Positions 26,037 to 35,800 of a stretch of DNA of 64,000 nt are shown here, one piece after another. The notes beneath the pieces were generated by a model, which ran no database searches, was not told where the DNA came from, and worked only from the letters and a program-made list of their open reading frames with translations. A program made the translations under genes and the position numbers. How positions within the stretch are numbered: position 1 is the stretch's first letter; each line of letters opens with the position of its first letter. Source of the DNA: Thiodiazotropha sp040506275 (GTDB lineage: Bacteria; Pseudomonadota; Gammaproteobacteria; Chromatiales; Chromatiaceae). The stretch covers positions 62,001 through 126,000 of the forward strand of contig JBEVXD010000014.1 of the NCBI GenBank assembly GCA_040506275.1, given 5' to 3'.

Positions 26037-26590
26037 TCTTCTCTCATCAACTTTTTGATACGACGCACATAGTGGCGAGTTTCTCCTGGCGCGTGGGATT
26101 CCACCTGGATCCAGTTTTTCACCTCACCTTCAGCTTTTTTAGCCTTTCGATAGGCTCGTAAAACATTGCCGTAACCCGCATTGTAACTGGCCAGAGCAAA
26201 GGCCAACCGCTCTTCTGTAGGCAGACCTTTTTTCCACTTGCGATAGAGCATGCGATCGTAAAAGACCCCTGCAGCGATATTCCAGCGAGGTTCATCGATA
26301 TGAGTGAAGTGAGGATTGTCTTCCTTAATCTCAGCATAAGTACTCGGCAGGATCTGCATAATCCCTTTCGCACCAGCCGAACTCTTGGCACCTGGCCTAA
26401 GTCCAGATTCTGCTATCCCCTGAGCCTTGAACCAGTGCCAATCGATATGAGGACCGAAATAGTGCTTGGCATATTTCCGAAAATAGTTGTCGTAACGATC
26501 ACTCCAATGATCGTCTTTGACATCCTTGAAAGGCCCCGCAATCACCAGCCCAGGTAGTAACAGCAACAATAAAAAACAACGCAAAGGCAT
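26030..26590 (-). CDS. Lytic murein transglycosylase, SLT family
   Basis: Periplasmic peptidoglycan-cleaving enzyme. 186 residues with a signal peptide (CFLLLLLLPGLVIA, residues about 5-18). The SLT domain follows, with AQGIAESGLRPGAKSSAGAK (catalytic Glu in AESG), GIMQILPSTYAEI, WNIAAGVFYDRML and ALASYNAGYGNVLRAY. It resembles short MltC/EmtA-type catalytic domains without accessory modules. It is followed closely by a DUF350-like gene upstream on the same strand. Confidence 0.9.
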   Translation of the reverse strand: MPLRCFLLLLLLPGLVIAGPFKDVKDDHWSDRYDNYFRKYAKHYFGPHIDWHWFKAQGIAESGLRPGAKSSAGAKGIMQILPSTYAEIKEDNPHFTHIDEPRWNIAAGVFYDRMLYRKWKKGLPTEERLAFALASYNAGYGNVLRAYRKAKKAEGEVKNWIQVESHAPGETRHYVRRIKKLMREDY

Positions 26591-26598
26591 AGGGCCGA

Positions 26599-26829
26599 CT
26601 AATTCAGACCAAGTCCGATCACCAGCCCCAGGGCTGTGCCTATACCGACGAATATCCCCATGATCATGATCCCAACCGCAATATTCCCCTTCTGTAACTC
26701 ATCGGGAATACTGAAATTCACGATATGGCTAAAAACCTTGCAGCCAAACCACATAAAGAAGATCGTCAGCGCTCCGCCAATGATCACGTAGACAAAATTG
26801 AGCAGGATGGGATCCAGGCTATCGGTCAT
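26599..26829 (-). CDS. Small two-helix membrane protein, DUF350-like
   Basis: 76 residues with two membrane helices: LNFVYVIIGGALTIFFMWFG (about 10-29) and NIAVGIMIMGIFVGIGTALG (about 49-68). The KGNIAVGI stretch resembles the DUF350 family. It lies 8 bp from the transglycosylase gene on the same strand, so the pair is probably co-transcribed. Function unknown. Confidence 0.7.
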   Translation of the reverse strand: MTDSLDPILLNFVYVIIGGALTIFFMWFGCKVFSHIVNFSIPDELQKGNIAVGIMIMGIFVGIGTALGLVIGLGLN

Positions 26830-26889
26830 TTCTCCCCTCCCAGGGACTGATTGAGTCGTAGTGTAAGATGAACCAATGTTTAGGATAAA

Positions 26890-27699
26890 TCAGGCCATGG
26901 CGCGAGCTTCTTTGATTCGCTCGTAGGCCTTCTTTATCTCATCGGTCTTTTGAGCCGCCATCTTCATCATCTCTTCAGGCAGTCCTTTTGAGACCAATTT
27001 GTCGGGATGATGCTGGCTCATTAAGCGTCTATAGGACCGCTTAACCTCTTTATCGGATGCATCGGCAGAAACATTAAGGATCGCGTAGGCATCCTCCAAT
27101 GAAACCCCTTGTGATCTGGGGGGAGCTTGACCACCTGTGCCGCTATAGTGCGATTGAGCCTGTACCATACGTTCAAGCCGTCGAAAGGTAAATTCAGGAA
27201 TATTCAGCAGTTCACAGATATGCAGTAACAGCAGCTCCTCTTGACGGTCCATTTGACCGTCCGCATAGGCAGCCTGGATCTGAATTTCCAGAAACATCTG
27301 AATCAAGGTCTGTCGACGATGGCACTCCTGGCGAAACTGAATCACCACATCGTCCAGAGGAAACTGATCTGATTTACCTTCACTGAAAAGGCGAATGGCG
27401 GTCTGTCGCATCTCATTGGAGAGCGACATTTGGCCCATCAGATTCTCAGCCAGCCTGATTTCATCCTGCGAGACCCGTCCATCAGCCTTAGCCAAATGAC
27501 CCAAAACTGAAAAAGTCGCGGTGAAAAATGCAGTCTGAACCCGCTCCTGATCCCCAGGTCCCCAGCTGACATTATCATCAGGGAGTCCCTTCAACCCTTT
27601 ATCGAAGCGATGCCCCAAAGCCGCACCCAGCACTGCACCCAATGGGCCGCCAAGCATGAAGCCAAATGCACCACCTACCAGTTTTCCCCACCAGCTCAA
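26890..27699 (-). CDS. djlA: Co-chaperone DjlA
   Basis: 269 residues. An N-terminal glycine-rich membrane segment (LVGGAFGFMLGGPLGAVLGA) precedes a TerB-like helical domain (about 50-190, HLAKADGRVSQDEI and QAAYADGQMDRQEELLL acidic motifs). A C-terminal J domain (about 203-269) carries HHPDKL, the HPD motif that stimulates DnaK ATPase. This is the DjlA architecture: a DnaK partner anchored at the inner membrane. Confidence 0.92.
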   Translation of the reverse strand: MSWWGKLVGGAFGFMLGGPLGAVLGAALGHRFDKGLKGLPDDNVSWGPGDQERVQTAFFTATFSVLGHLAKADGRVSQDEIRLAENLMGQMSLSNEMRQTAIRLFSEGKSDQFPLDDVVIQFRQECHRRQTLIQMFLEIQIQAAYADGQMDRQEELLLLHICELLNIPEFTFRRLERMVQAQSHYSGTGGQAPPRSQGVSLEDAYAILNVSADASDKEVKRSYRRLMSQHHPDKLVSKGLPEEMMKMAAQKTDEIKKAYERIKEARAMA

Positions 27700-27827
27700 G
27701 AAGTTACCTCACTAAATCAGCGTTTGAATCCACGATCTGAGATTAACTTCAGACCAAAAATACAGGTTGCTTTATACACCCATGATTAGGCAATCGGAAA
27801 ACTATACCTCAGCTTGAGCAGGATAAT

Positions 27828-28493
27828 CTATTTACCGTGTAGATATTGTTCATCACTGAATGAATAGACCCAGGCGGGGAAAAACACCACCATCATTGTG
27901 ATGACCCAGCCATTAATCAGAGCCTCGGGGAAAAACATCAATGGAAAAAACGGCATCACCGTGACCTGTAATTCAGCCATGGTATAGGCACCACTCAACA
28001 CTAGTAACAGCATTGCCAGATAACCGCTTATATAGCCAACCAGCCAGCCGGTAAAAAAACCATTACCCAGAACATAGACGAAAAACTGTTTGGGTAGCCA
28101 GGAGCGTACCAGCACCAGCGAAATCTGTGACAGGGTAATCGGCACCAGTGCAACCGTGAGGAAACTGACCACATAGCCTTCCCATCCATAACCTGTGTTC
28201 AGACTAACTGCAAACAAGGCAAGACTGGCGATGACAATGGCCATCGACCAGCCAAACATCAGGGTAATGACTGTGACACCGAGAAGGTGAAATGAGAGAC
28301 CGGGCTGGATCTGACCGCGCATATGCCACAACACGATTAAAGCCACCACGGCACCAAAAAACACATGTATCTGATTCTGTTGTGTAAGCCGCTGCCAGGG
28401 AGCCAGCCGAAGTGCTGTCAGCGAAGTGACCACAACCAACCCTGCCAGCCAAAAAAGCAGACTTCCAGAGAATAGATCGCCATCCAATTCCAT
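27828..28493 (-). CDS. CbiM-related integral membrane protein
   Basis: About 221 residues with six to seven hydrophobic helices and the C-terminal PFFPLMFFPEALINGWVITM plus a YSFSDEQYLHGK ending, typical of predicted ECF-transporter permease-like proteins related to CbiM (COG3235). No ATPase or T component is nearby, so a transport role cannot be assigned. I chose the ATG at 28493 (GGAAG 8 bases upstream) over a GTG at 28514. It is divergent from tas. Confidence 0.65.
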   Translation of the reverse strand: MELDGDLFSGSLLFWLAGLVVVTSLTALRLAPWQRLTQQNQIHVFFGAVVALIVLWHMRGQIQPGLSFHLLGVTVITLMFGWSMAIVIASLALFAVSLNTGYGWEGYVVSFLTVALVPITLSQISLVLVRSWLPKQFFVYVLGNGFFTGWLVGYISGYLAMLLLVLSGAYTMAELQVTVMPFFPLMFFPEALINGWVITMMVVFFPAWVYSFSDEQYLHGK

Positions 28494-28573
28494 CGATATT
28501 CTTCCTTTCCTCACAGTCGATTTAAGCTATGCTGACGACTGTTTACAGAACAGACCAAATTTGGGAGAGCCCT

Positions 28574-29614
28574 ATGATTTACCGTTCCCTCGGTGACAGC
28601 AATCTCAAGGTCAGCGCCCTCAGCCTGGGCACCATGACCTACGGTGAACAGAACAGTGAAGCTGAAGCCCACGCTCAACTGGACCGGGCAACTGGCGCCG
28701 GTATTAATCTTATCGACACAGCAGAGATGTATCCGGTTCCACCCAAAGCGACAACACAGGGTGAAACCGAGCGTCATGTCGGCACTTGGCTCGCTCAACG
28801 CGGACAACGCGACCAAGTGGTCCTCGCTACTAAAGTTGCCGGTCCGGCAGACTGGCTCAACTACCTGAGGGACGGCAACCTGCACCTGGACAAAACTAAT
28901 ATCGAGGCAGCGCTGAACCAGAGTCTGCAACGTCTGCAGACAGATTACATTGATATCTATCAGCTACACTGGCCCGATCGCAAGACCAACTATTTCGGCG
29001 CATTGGGTTACCAACATCCCGATCAAGAGGAGACCACCCCAATCGAAGAGACCCTGGAAGTTTTAGGGGATCTGAAAAAAGCGGGAAAAATCCGTCATAT
29101 CGGTGTCTCCAATGAGACCCCCTGGGGGATCATGCGCTACCTGCAGATTGCCAAGCAGCGCAATCTGCCAAGAGTGGCCAGCATACAGAACCCCTACAAC
29201 TTGCTGAATCGCACCTTCGAGATCGGCCTGGCTGAAATCGCCCACCGCGAAAGTTGCGGTCTGTTGGCCTACTCACCAATGGCATTCGGTGTCCTGTCTG
29301 GCAAATATCTGGAGGGCAGGATGCCGGCTAATGCCCGTTTAACCTTGTTCGACCGTTTTACCCGCTACACAAACCCACAAGCAGCGGCAGCAACGGAACA
29401 GTATGTTCAACTGGCCCGAGCGCATGATTTGGATCCAGGACAGATGGCACTCGCCTATGTCACCAGTCGCCCATTTGTAACCAGCACAATCATAGGTGCC
29501 ACAACCCAACAGCAACTGGAACAGAATCTGGCAAGCATCGACATAATACTAACCCAGGAAGTATTGGATGGCATTGAAAAGATCCATTTTCAACACCCGA
29601 ACCCCAGTCCTTGA
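28574..29614 (+). CDS. tas: Aldo/keto reductase Tas-type
   Basis: NADPH-dependent aldo/keto reductase of 346 residues, the E. coli Tas length. Catalytic-tetrad regions: NLIDTAEMYPVPP (Asp, Tyr), VLATKVAG (Lys) and IYQLHWPDRKTNYFG (His). IRHIGVSNETPWG and SIQNPYNLLNRTFE follow, and the cofactor region is SRPFVTSTIIGATTQQQLEQ. GGAGAG precedes the ATG at 28574; the longer upstream frame lacks support. Physiological substrate unknown. Confidence 0.92.
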   Translation: MIYRSLGDSNLKVSALSLGTMTYGEQNSEAEAHAQLDRATGAGINLIDTAEMYPVPPKATTQGETERHVGTWLAQRGQRDQVVLATKVAGPADWLNYLRDGNLHLDKTNIEAALNQSLQRLQTDYIDIYQLHWPDRKTNYFGALGYQHPDQEETTPIEETLEVLGDLKKAGKIRHIGVSNETPWGIMRYLQIAKQRNLPRVASIQNPYNLLNRTFEIGLAEIAHRESCGLLAYSPMAFGVLSGKYLEGRMPANARLTLFDRFTRYTNPQAAAATEQYVQLARAHDLDPGQMALAYVTSRPFVTSTIIGATTQQQLEQNLASIDIILTQEVLDGIEKIHFQHPNPSP

Positions 29615-29804
29615 CCCATCGCAACAAGTCGCAGGATTCTAGAGCGAAAGCATATGATCCGCCTTGAAAATGGGCTACAGTCAAGATCATGAACTTGTTT
29701 TAGTGACCATCATAAATTACCTGATTTTAATGCCCTGGATCCGTAAGGAGAGGTCCAATACCGTCAACCAACACTGAGAAGTTGAAAAGTGGAGAAGATC
29801 AAAC

Positions 29805-30098
29805 ATGAATACACCCAGAATCCGTATTGGCACTTGGTTTAAAACAGTCAACGGAGACCAATTCGAAGTCGTAGCTCATGACTCGGATGAGGGGGTTATA
29901 GAGGTCCAGTTTTATGATGGCACAGTGGAAGAGTATGATCTGGAAGACCTTGAAGAACTCCAGGTAAAACCGATAGCACCACCTGAGGACTGGGCTGGTT
30001 CCTACGACCTCAGCAAAGATGATTACGGTGTAGACCTTGATAAACCTGCTGGCGACAACCACGCCAACCCCCTTGATCACCTGGAAGACAAAGATTAG
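29805..30098 (+). CDS. Small acidic conserved hypothetical (DUF6763-like)
   Basis: 97 acidic residues. The N-terminal part is likely beta-stranded (RIGTWFKTVNGDQFEVVAHD, GVIEVQFYDGTVEEYD, reminiscent of short SH3-like folds), then DLEDLEELQVKPIAPPEDW and a Asp-rich tail. GGAG stands 10 bases before the ATG. It resembles the gammaproteobacterial DUF6763 group, but that assignment is from memory of the pattern. No signal peptide. Function unknown. Confidence 0.7.
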   Translation: MNTPRIRIGTWFKTVNGDQFEVVAHDSDEGVIEVQFYDGTVEEYDLEDLEELQVKPIAPPEDWAGSYDLSKDDYGVDLDKPAGDNHANPLDHLEDKD

Positions 30099-30442
30099 TA
30101 AAAAAGAGAGCCGAAGCTATATATTTCAGGTTATTACACTACCTTCCATGTATGGCTTTATTCGGGATCTGCTCAATACTTCCAACCCATAAGATGCATT
30201 TGCAGACAGGTCTCTGCGAGTTATGTTTTTTAATACCCTGATTTTCATACTGTTGATTCGACCGGACAACTTAGGCAAAGTGAATCCATGAAAAACTGTT
30301 TGGCGTAACACTTAGTAACAGAGCAGGATCTATTATCGTATACACGATCTAACCTGGTCTGGAGTCACTAAAGTTTGTCAGCCCAGGGCCGTTATAGAAA
30401 GTAACAGCGACCCTGATTCAAGTACGATGCAGGAGGTGCAAG
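30099..30442. other. Non-coding stretch between two small genes
   Basis: 344 bases without a supported gene; the only frame is 61 codons on the minus strand with no ribosome binding site. I see no terminator with a T run. The promoter of the 69-residue gene should lie in the 3' half. Confidence 0.5.
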
Positions 30443-30652
30443 ATGAAAACAGTCTACGACATGAGTACCGGCCAGATCACCGAAACCGGTCTTACAGACG
30501 CGTCTGCCCATCAAAACGCACTTCAGGCCGAATACGCAACCGAGCTTGAGCTTGGTCTGCAACCCGTAATCTCCGAACCACGCACGAAGAGAACTTTGCC
30601 GCCTGAGCTGGTCCTGGCAGACCTAAACGCCTTTCTCGAGAAGATGAGCTAA
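30443..30652 (+). CDS. Small hypothetical protein, 69 residues
   Basis: The ATG has a very good AGGAGG site 6 bases upstream, and a strong terminator closes the gene, so it is very likely translated. The protein is soluble and mostly helical, starting MKTVYDMSTGQITETGLTDA and ending with PPELVLADLNAFLEKMS. I do not recognise the family. It is monocistronic. Confidence 0.7.
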   Translation: MKTVYDMSTGQITETGLTDASAHQNALQAEYATELELGLQPVISEPRTKRTLPPELVLADLNAFLEKMS

Positions 30653-30681
30653 CAGGCCAAGGCAGACACTTCGTGTCTCAC

Positions 30682-30708
30682 AAGCCGGGCCTTAGGCCCG
30701 GCTTTTTT
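30682..30708 (+). terminator. Rho-independent terminator
   Basis: AAGCCGGGCC, TTA, GGCCCGGCTT followed by a T run: a 10-bp GC-rich stem, 30 bp after the 69-residue gene. It lies between convergent genes and could work in both directions (A run on the other side is short). Confidence 0.92.
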
Positions 30709-30746
30709 CTTGTTGAAGTCTCATTAAACCGGGTGAAATATTTGGG

Positions 30747-31088
30747 CTAGGTGAGATCAATCAATACCTGCCCATTCTCTATCCCTACCGGTATGGCATG
30801 CAGCCTATCTCCAGCGCAGGGACCACGCAGGCAATGACCATCTTCGATGCGAAACAGAGCACCATGGGTTGCACACTGAATATAACTATTACTCAAATCG
30901 AGAAACTGGTCTGGTTGCCACTCAAGGTTTATTCCAGTATGCGGACAATGATTCTGATAGGCATAGACCTGCAGACCCTTACGAACCAGAAGAAACTCGA
31001 GAGTCTCACCATTCAGCTCAATGCTGAAACCCCGACTACCAGGATCACATAGCTCACTCAGTTCACACACAACATGGGATATTGGCAT
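30747..31088 (-). CDS. Rieske [2Fe-2S] ferredoxin-like protein
   Basis: About 113 residues forming one Rieske domain. The cluster ligands are in NHCPHTGINLEW (Cys-x-His) and QCATHGALF (Cys-x2-His), then an RGPCAG loop. There is no signal peptide or membrane anchor, so it is a cytoplasmic soluble Rieske protein of the NirD/ferredoxin type. Redox partner unknown. The start at 31088 (MPISHVVCELSEL) fits the domain better than an ATG 45 bp upstream, but neither has a clear Shine-Dalgarno. Confidence 0.85.
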   Translation of the reverse strand: MPISHVVCELSELCDPGSRGFSIELNGETLEFLLVRKGLQVYAYQNHCPHTGINLEWQPDQFLDLSNSYIQCATHGALFRIEDGHCLRGPCAGDRLHAIPVGIENGQVLIDLT

Positions 31089-31108
31089 AGGATTTACAAA
31101 GTTAAAGC

Positions 31109-31285
31109 GTAGGTCGGATAAGCGAAGCGCCATCCGACTTTTCCCACAATTAGCAACACTACAAGCATCTAAAAATCACAGCAAGGTACTCAGATTTCCA
31201 TTCATTCCTCGACGGTGGGTTTAAAAAGGCCTGAAATCAGTTCGATTTACACTTTGTCGGATGGCGCTCCGCTTATCCGACCTAC
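31109..31285. repeat. REP pair (REPIN) on the downstream side of the RAYT remnant
   Basis: GTAGGTCGGATAAGCGAAGC starts a 30-bp palindromic unit at 31109-31138. An inverted copy, GTCGGATGGCGCTCCGCTTA onward, is at 31256-31285. About 117 bp separate them. The second unit overlaps the C-terminal codons of the RAYT remnant. The matching pair on the other side is at 31843-31929. Confidence 0.85.
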
Positions 31286-31827
31286 GGGTCACCTCTCTCT
31301 CCGAAATTTGATAATGAACTCTTCTGTGACAAGTCACCGCACCAATCAAGAGAATAAACATCATTATCTACCGCCCGATGAAAGCTGGAATATGGCCAAT
31401 CTTTAACCTCTGCTACCAAACCGTGTTTCAGCGGATTAACGTGAACATAATCCACATGATGACGATAGTCACGATCGCTTATAATCGTGTGCTCCCAAAA
31501 ACGCCGCTGCCAGATACCTCTTTCGTCCCTGTTTTATCTAACCGCAGACAAACGCTCGACTTTTGGCAGAGATTTAGAAAATCGCTTTTTTATCTCCCGC
31601 CATCGTGAAGAAAAATCGGCATCCCCTTCAGGCAAAGTCCACACCGCATGTAGGTGGTCCGGCAACACTGCCCAAGCATCTATATGAAATGGTTGTTGCT
31701 GTTTAACCCAACGCACAGAATCACGCAAACTATCAATGCGCTCAACTAAAAGCGCGGAATTCCGCTCCAGCAGGTTAACCGTAAAAAAATAGGTCCCGCC
31801 TTCCACATAATTCCTTCGATACCTCAA
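31282..31827 (-). pseudogene. REP-associated tyrosine transposase (RAYT, TnpA_REP), nonsense-interrupted
   Basis: RAYTs are single-copy Y1/HUH nucleases thought to spread REP palindromes. From a TTG at 31827 (AAGGAGG 5 bases upstream) the frame reads RYRRNYVEGGTYFFTVNLLE, then IDAWAVLPDHLHAVWTLPEG with the HLH metal motif, and WREIKKRFSKSL. A TAA stop at 31534-31536 interrupts it after SAVR. The same frame continues with RGIWQRRFWEHTI, DYRHHVDYVHVNPLKHG and WPYSSFHRAV, all typical family blocks, to a TAG at 31282. A single substitution has thus split an otherwise complete gene of about 180 codons. REP pairs flank both sides. Confidence 0.88.
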
Positions 31828-31842
31828 AACAACCTCCTTGTT

Positions 31843-31929
31843 GTAGGTCGGATAAGCGAAGCGCCATCCGACAGTTTTAGGTGATTCCCGCAGGAGATTG
31901 TCGGATGGCGCTTCGCTTATCAGACCTAC
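31843..31929. repeat. REP pair (REPIN) on the upstream side of the RAYT remnant
   Basis: GTAGGTCGGATAAGCGAAGC starts the unit at 31843-31872, and an inverted copy with one mismatch is at 31900-31929, 27 bp apart. Together they form an 87-nt snapback. It starts 16 bp upstream of the RAYT start codon and ends 10 bp before the PfkB gene's stop. Confidence 0.88.
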
Positions 31930-31938
31930 GATCAAGTG

Positions 31939-32790
31939 CTATAGCCCATCACGACCACACTTTTCCCCTGCAATCCGAATTGCATAACTCAACGCTTCGT
32001 TTGGATCATCCCACTTTTGAAGCCCATCTATCAAACCGGCATTAAAAACATCACCAGCCCCTAGTGTATCTATCACATGGCCTGGTTTGAAGGCCGGCAA
32101 AAACTGCGCGGCACAATCCCCATTACGATACCAACCACCCTCTTCCCCCCAGGCAAGAAAACAGAGTGCATTGGCGCAAAAAGGGTGTAGATAATCAAAC
32201 AGTTTTTGTGCGCTATCTAATCCCTTTGCCAATGCATAGGCCCGTGAAACCATAACCACATCAACATAGGCCAGACACTGCTTCAATCCACCCCTGGGCT
32301 TTTCAAGCTCAAGCGAAATACGAATGTCTGAATTTTCTGCTCTTATCCTCTTCAACATCCCCAAGGTTGCCTTAGGGTTACGCCCCTCAAAGTGGATCCA
32401 ATCGAAGGCGCTCAAGTCAATCTTTGAAAACTGACTTTCTCCGTACTCAGGTAGATTGCGATAGTGGACAATGGTGCGGGAACCCGTTGCCTGACTGGAA
32501 ACAATATAAGAGGTTGGGGTAGCACTCTCTGACTCAACATGGGCCCAACAGGTATCCACACAGGAGGCCGTCAGCTCTTCCTTAATGAACTTACTGCTCT
32601 CATCATCTGCCAACGTACCGGCCCAGCTACAGTGATGCCCCAGACGACTCAAGAGAGTCAGGGTATTACAGGCATTGCCACCTCGTCTAAGCTGCTGTGA
32701 AGTGGCTCTTATCTCTTGGTCTTCTAGGGGATAGGCATCTACCCGATTGACGATGTCCAAGGTAGCAACACCAACGGCCAGAATACGCAT
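31939..32790 (-). CDS. PfkB-family sugar kinase (ketohexokinase-like)
   Basis: 283 residues of the ribokinase fold. The N-terminal RRGGNACNTLTLLSRLG matches the PfkB GG motif, and the C-terminal IDTLGAGDVFNAGLIDGL holds the anion hole and catalytic Asp. The order and spacing resemble fructose/ketohexokinase-like members rather than ribokinase. The phosphate acceptor is unknown. It lies 25 bp downstream of the giant coiled-coil gene on the same strand, so the two may be co-transcribed. Confidence 0.85.
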   Translation of the reverse strand: MRILAVGVATLDIVNRVDAYPLEDQEIRATSQQLRRGGNACNTLTLLSRLGHHCSWAGTLADDESSKFIKEELTASCVDTCWAHVESESATPTSYIVSSQATGSRTIVHYRNLPEYGESQFSKIDLSAFDWIHFEGRNPKATLGMLKRIRAENSDIRISLELEKPRGGLKQCLAYVDVVMVSRAYALAKGLDSAQKLFDYLHPFCANALCFLAWGEEGGWYRNGDCAAQFLPAFKPGHVIDTLGAGDVFNAGLIDGLQKWDDPNEALSYAIRIAGEKCGRDGL

Positions 32791-32815
32791 CGGAGATCGC
32801 TATTGAATCGCGTGA

Positions 32816-35800
32816 CTATTTACGACGGAACAGACGACCCAGGGAATTACGCTTAGGATCAGTAGGGTCACTTGGATCATTGGTGCCTGCGCCAGTCATC
32901 TGTGAAGCTGGGTCAAATGAGTCACCGGCGGGTGTAGTACCTGCATCCAACCCACCTGTCTTTCTAAGCAACAGTTCAAGCTTACGTTTAAGTTGATCCA
33001 CTTCCTTGTCTCTATCTTCGATAGAGTCCTCCAGCGAGCGACATTGGCTTTGAGAGAGTCGTAGCAGATGATCCTTTTCAGACAAAGACTGCTGCATGGA
33101 GAACATCTCCTGACGACTGGCTTGTAGTGCGGCCACTTCGTCTACGTCGCGACTACTGGAAGATGAGACTTTTGATTTTGCACGCTTCAACTCCTCCCGC
33201 ATATGTTCAAGATCGTCAGCGGCTTGTCTGCGAACCATATCCAATTCGGAACGTAATGCATTCACCTGTTCATCCACACCAAATGACTGCACATCCTGTA
33301 TCTGCTCAACATAGGTCTCGATGACACTACGCAACTCACCAACTTCACGACGCATTCGGGATGCTTCAGAACTTGCCTCATCCCGCTCTGTTTCAAGATT
33401 GTCGGCTTTGATGCGCAACTCTTCCATCTGAACCAGGAGGTCATCGGCCATACTGGAATCAGACATCTGATCTCGCATACCGCTCATCTCGGAATTGAGA
33501 TGATCGTTTTCATTCGCCATGTCCGCATACTGAGAGCGCATCTCAGTCAACTGTTTCGAGTACTGATCCCGCTCTTGAGCCAAACGGTCCTTCTCTTCGG
33601 TCAACACCTCCAGATCATCGCCGAGCATCTCAATGGCTGTTTCCTGTACTTCCCGCTCACGCCTAAGCACATCAGCCTGACGAGCCAGTTTTTCGCTCTT
33701 TTCACGCTTTTTCTGCTCTGCTTCAAGGGCGACACGAAGTACATTCACCTCACTCTCAACATCGTCTGTAAGCTGACTCTCCATCTCCATCTGAACTTCA
33801 CGCAGGCCTTCAACTTCCCGCTTTAGGATAGTGATCTTCTCTTCGGCTTGGGTTAAAGAGTTTTGCGCTGCTTGCAGTTCATCACTGGCTTGGGCATGTT
33901 GCAGAGATTCGTTGGCGCTCTCCAGCTCTGCTTGCAGGGAGGCTTGCTGCTGTTGGCTATCATCCAGCTCCTTGACCAACTCACGCTCCCGTTGCTGTAG
34001 CTCGGTCACGGCCTGATGAGTCGATTCCTGTTGCTCCGCAAGTTGTTTTTGCAGATCTGTCAGAGAGGCTTGCAGAACTTCAACCTGTTCCCCTGAGACT
34101 TGCGCACTCTGCAACTGCTGTTGTAGCTCTTCCACAGTATGCTGTTGAGTTTCCCGCGCCTCATCATGTTGCTGCTGAAGCTGTGTCATCTCACTTCGGA
34201 CAGCATTCAACTGTTGCTCCAACTCGTCGTTGGCTGAAGCCAATTTATTTCGACTTAACTCAGTCTCTGCCAGAGAGACATTAATCGACTGGGAAGTCTC
34301 TTTTTCCTCAGCTAATTCATGCTTCAATGTATCAATAGCGGACGCTTGATCTGACAACAGGCCATCATGGTTCTGCGTGGCCTGCTCCAGTTCAGATCTG
34401 GTCTCATTCAGCTGCTGTTCCAACGCCGCCTTGTCGGACGCGATAGCTTCCCGGCTTGCCTCAATTTCTGTCAGCGACAGTTTGATAGAATTTGTGCTCT
34501 CTTTTTCAGCAACTAATTCACGTTCCAGTGTTTCGATAAAGGTCGCTTGATCTGACAACAACTCTTGATGATGCTGCTTGGCCTGTTCCAGTTCAGATCT
34601 GGTCTCATTCAGTTGCTGTTCGAATTTTTCTTTCTCGGAGGCTATGGACTCCCGGCTTGACTCAACTTCTGCCAGCGACTGGTTGATTGACTTGATCGTC
34701 TCTTTTTCAGAGGCCAATTCACCCTGTAGCGATTCAATAGCAGACTGATGACCGGACAGCTGAGATTCATGATTCTGTTTAACCTGGTGCAGTTCAGCCC
34801 CGGTCTCACTCAGTTGTTGATCCAACGTTTCTTTATCAGATTGCAACTGTTGCTGGTCTGCCTGCAACTGCTGATGAGACAGGTCGAGTTGTTCGAGCGA
34901 TCTGTTCGCTGTTTCCAGCTCGTCATAGACTCGACTGACATCTTGCTGCTTTTCATTCAGCTCGTTTTGAAGCGTATCTATACGTCCTTGCAAGTCAGCT
35001 TGTAATGCCGCGAGTTGTTGCTCAGCTTGATCCTTTTGCTGGGTTATCTCCTGCAGCAGTGTCTGCTTGGATGCCAACTCCTCTTCAATAGACTGTTTTG
35101 TCTGCTCAACTTCGGTGAGTTGTAGGGTTGCTGCCTGTACCGCCTGTTCTGCCGTTTCAAGAGATTGTTTTAGAAATCTTGAAGTCTGATGTTCCTGCTC
35201 AAGACGAGCTTCTGATTCGGCCCGCTTCTCTTTCTGTTTACGGGTTGCCTCCTGGGCCCCTTGCAAATTTTCCCTCAGTTTTACCAGCTCTTCATCGCTG
35301 TCAAAGTGAACCTCTTCCAGTGCATTCTCAAGCTGCTGTTCACGCTCCAGCGCATGCTCCTTTTCCAGATTCAATACAGCAATCTGCTGTTGTAGCTCAT
35401 TGATCTGTTCTGAGGTGTTATCTTGCTGGGTCTGCAACTCTTCCAGGGTCTTATTCAGACCGGCCTCAGCCTGCTCTAATGCACTTTGACGCTCAGCGAG
35501 TTGTTCATCCAGTTGGCTCTTCTCACTCTGCAACTGATCTTTGTCAGCACGATCCTGTTCAAGATCAGCCTGGAGCAGTTGCATGGCCTCAGCATGGCCT
35601 GCTTCAACTTCCTGATTTGTATTACGCAGCGCCTCCAGCTCACCCACCAAGCCCTGTCTCTCTTCCTCAAGGCTATCGATCTGTTGCTGCAGAACGGTCG
35701 CCTGTGTCTGCCCTTGCTCAAACTGCCCTTTCCACTCATTCCTCTCCTGTTCCATAGAAGCCTGAGCCGAACTCATAGATGCTAACTGCTGCTCTAAATC

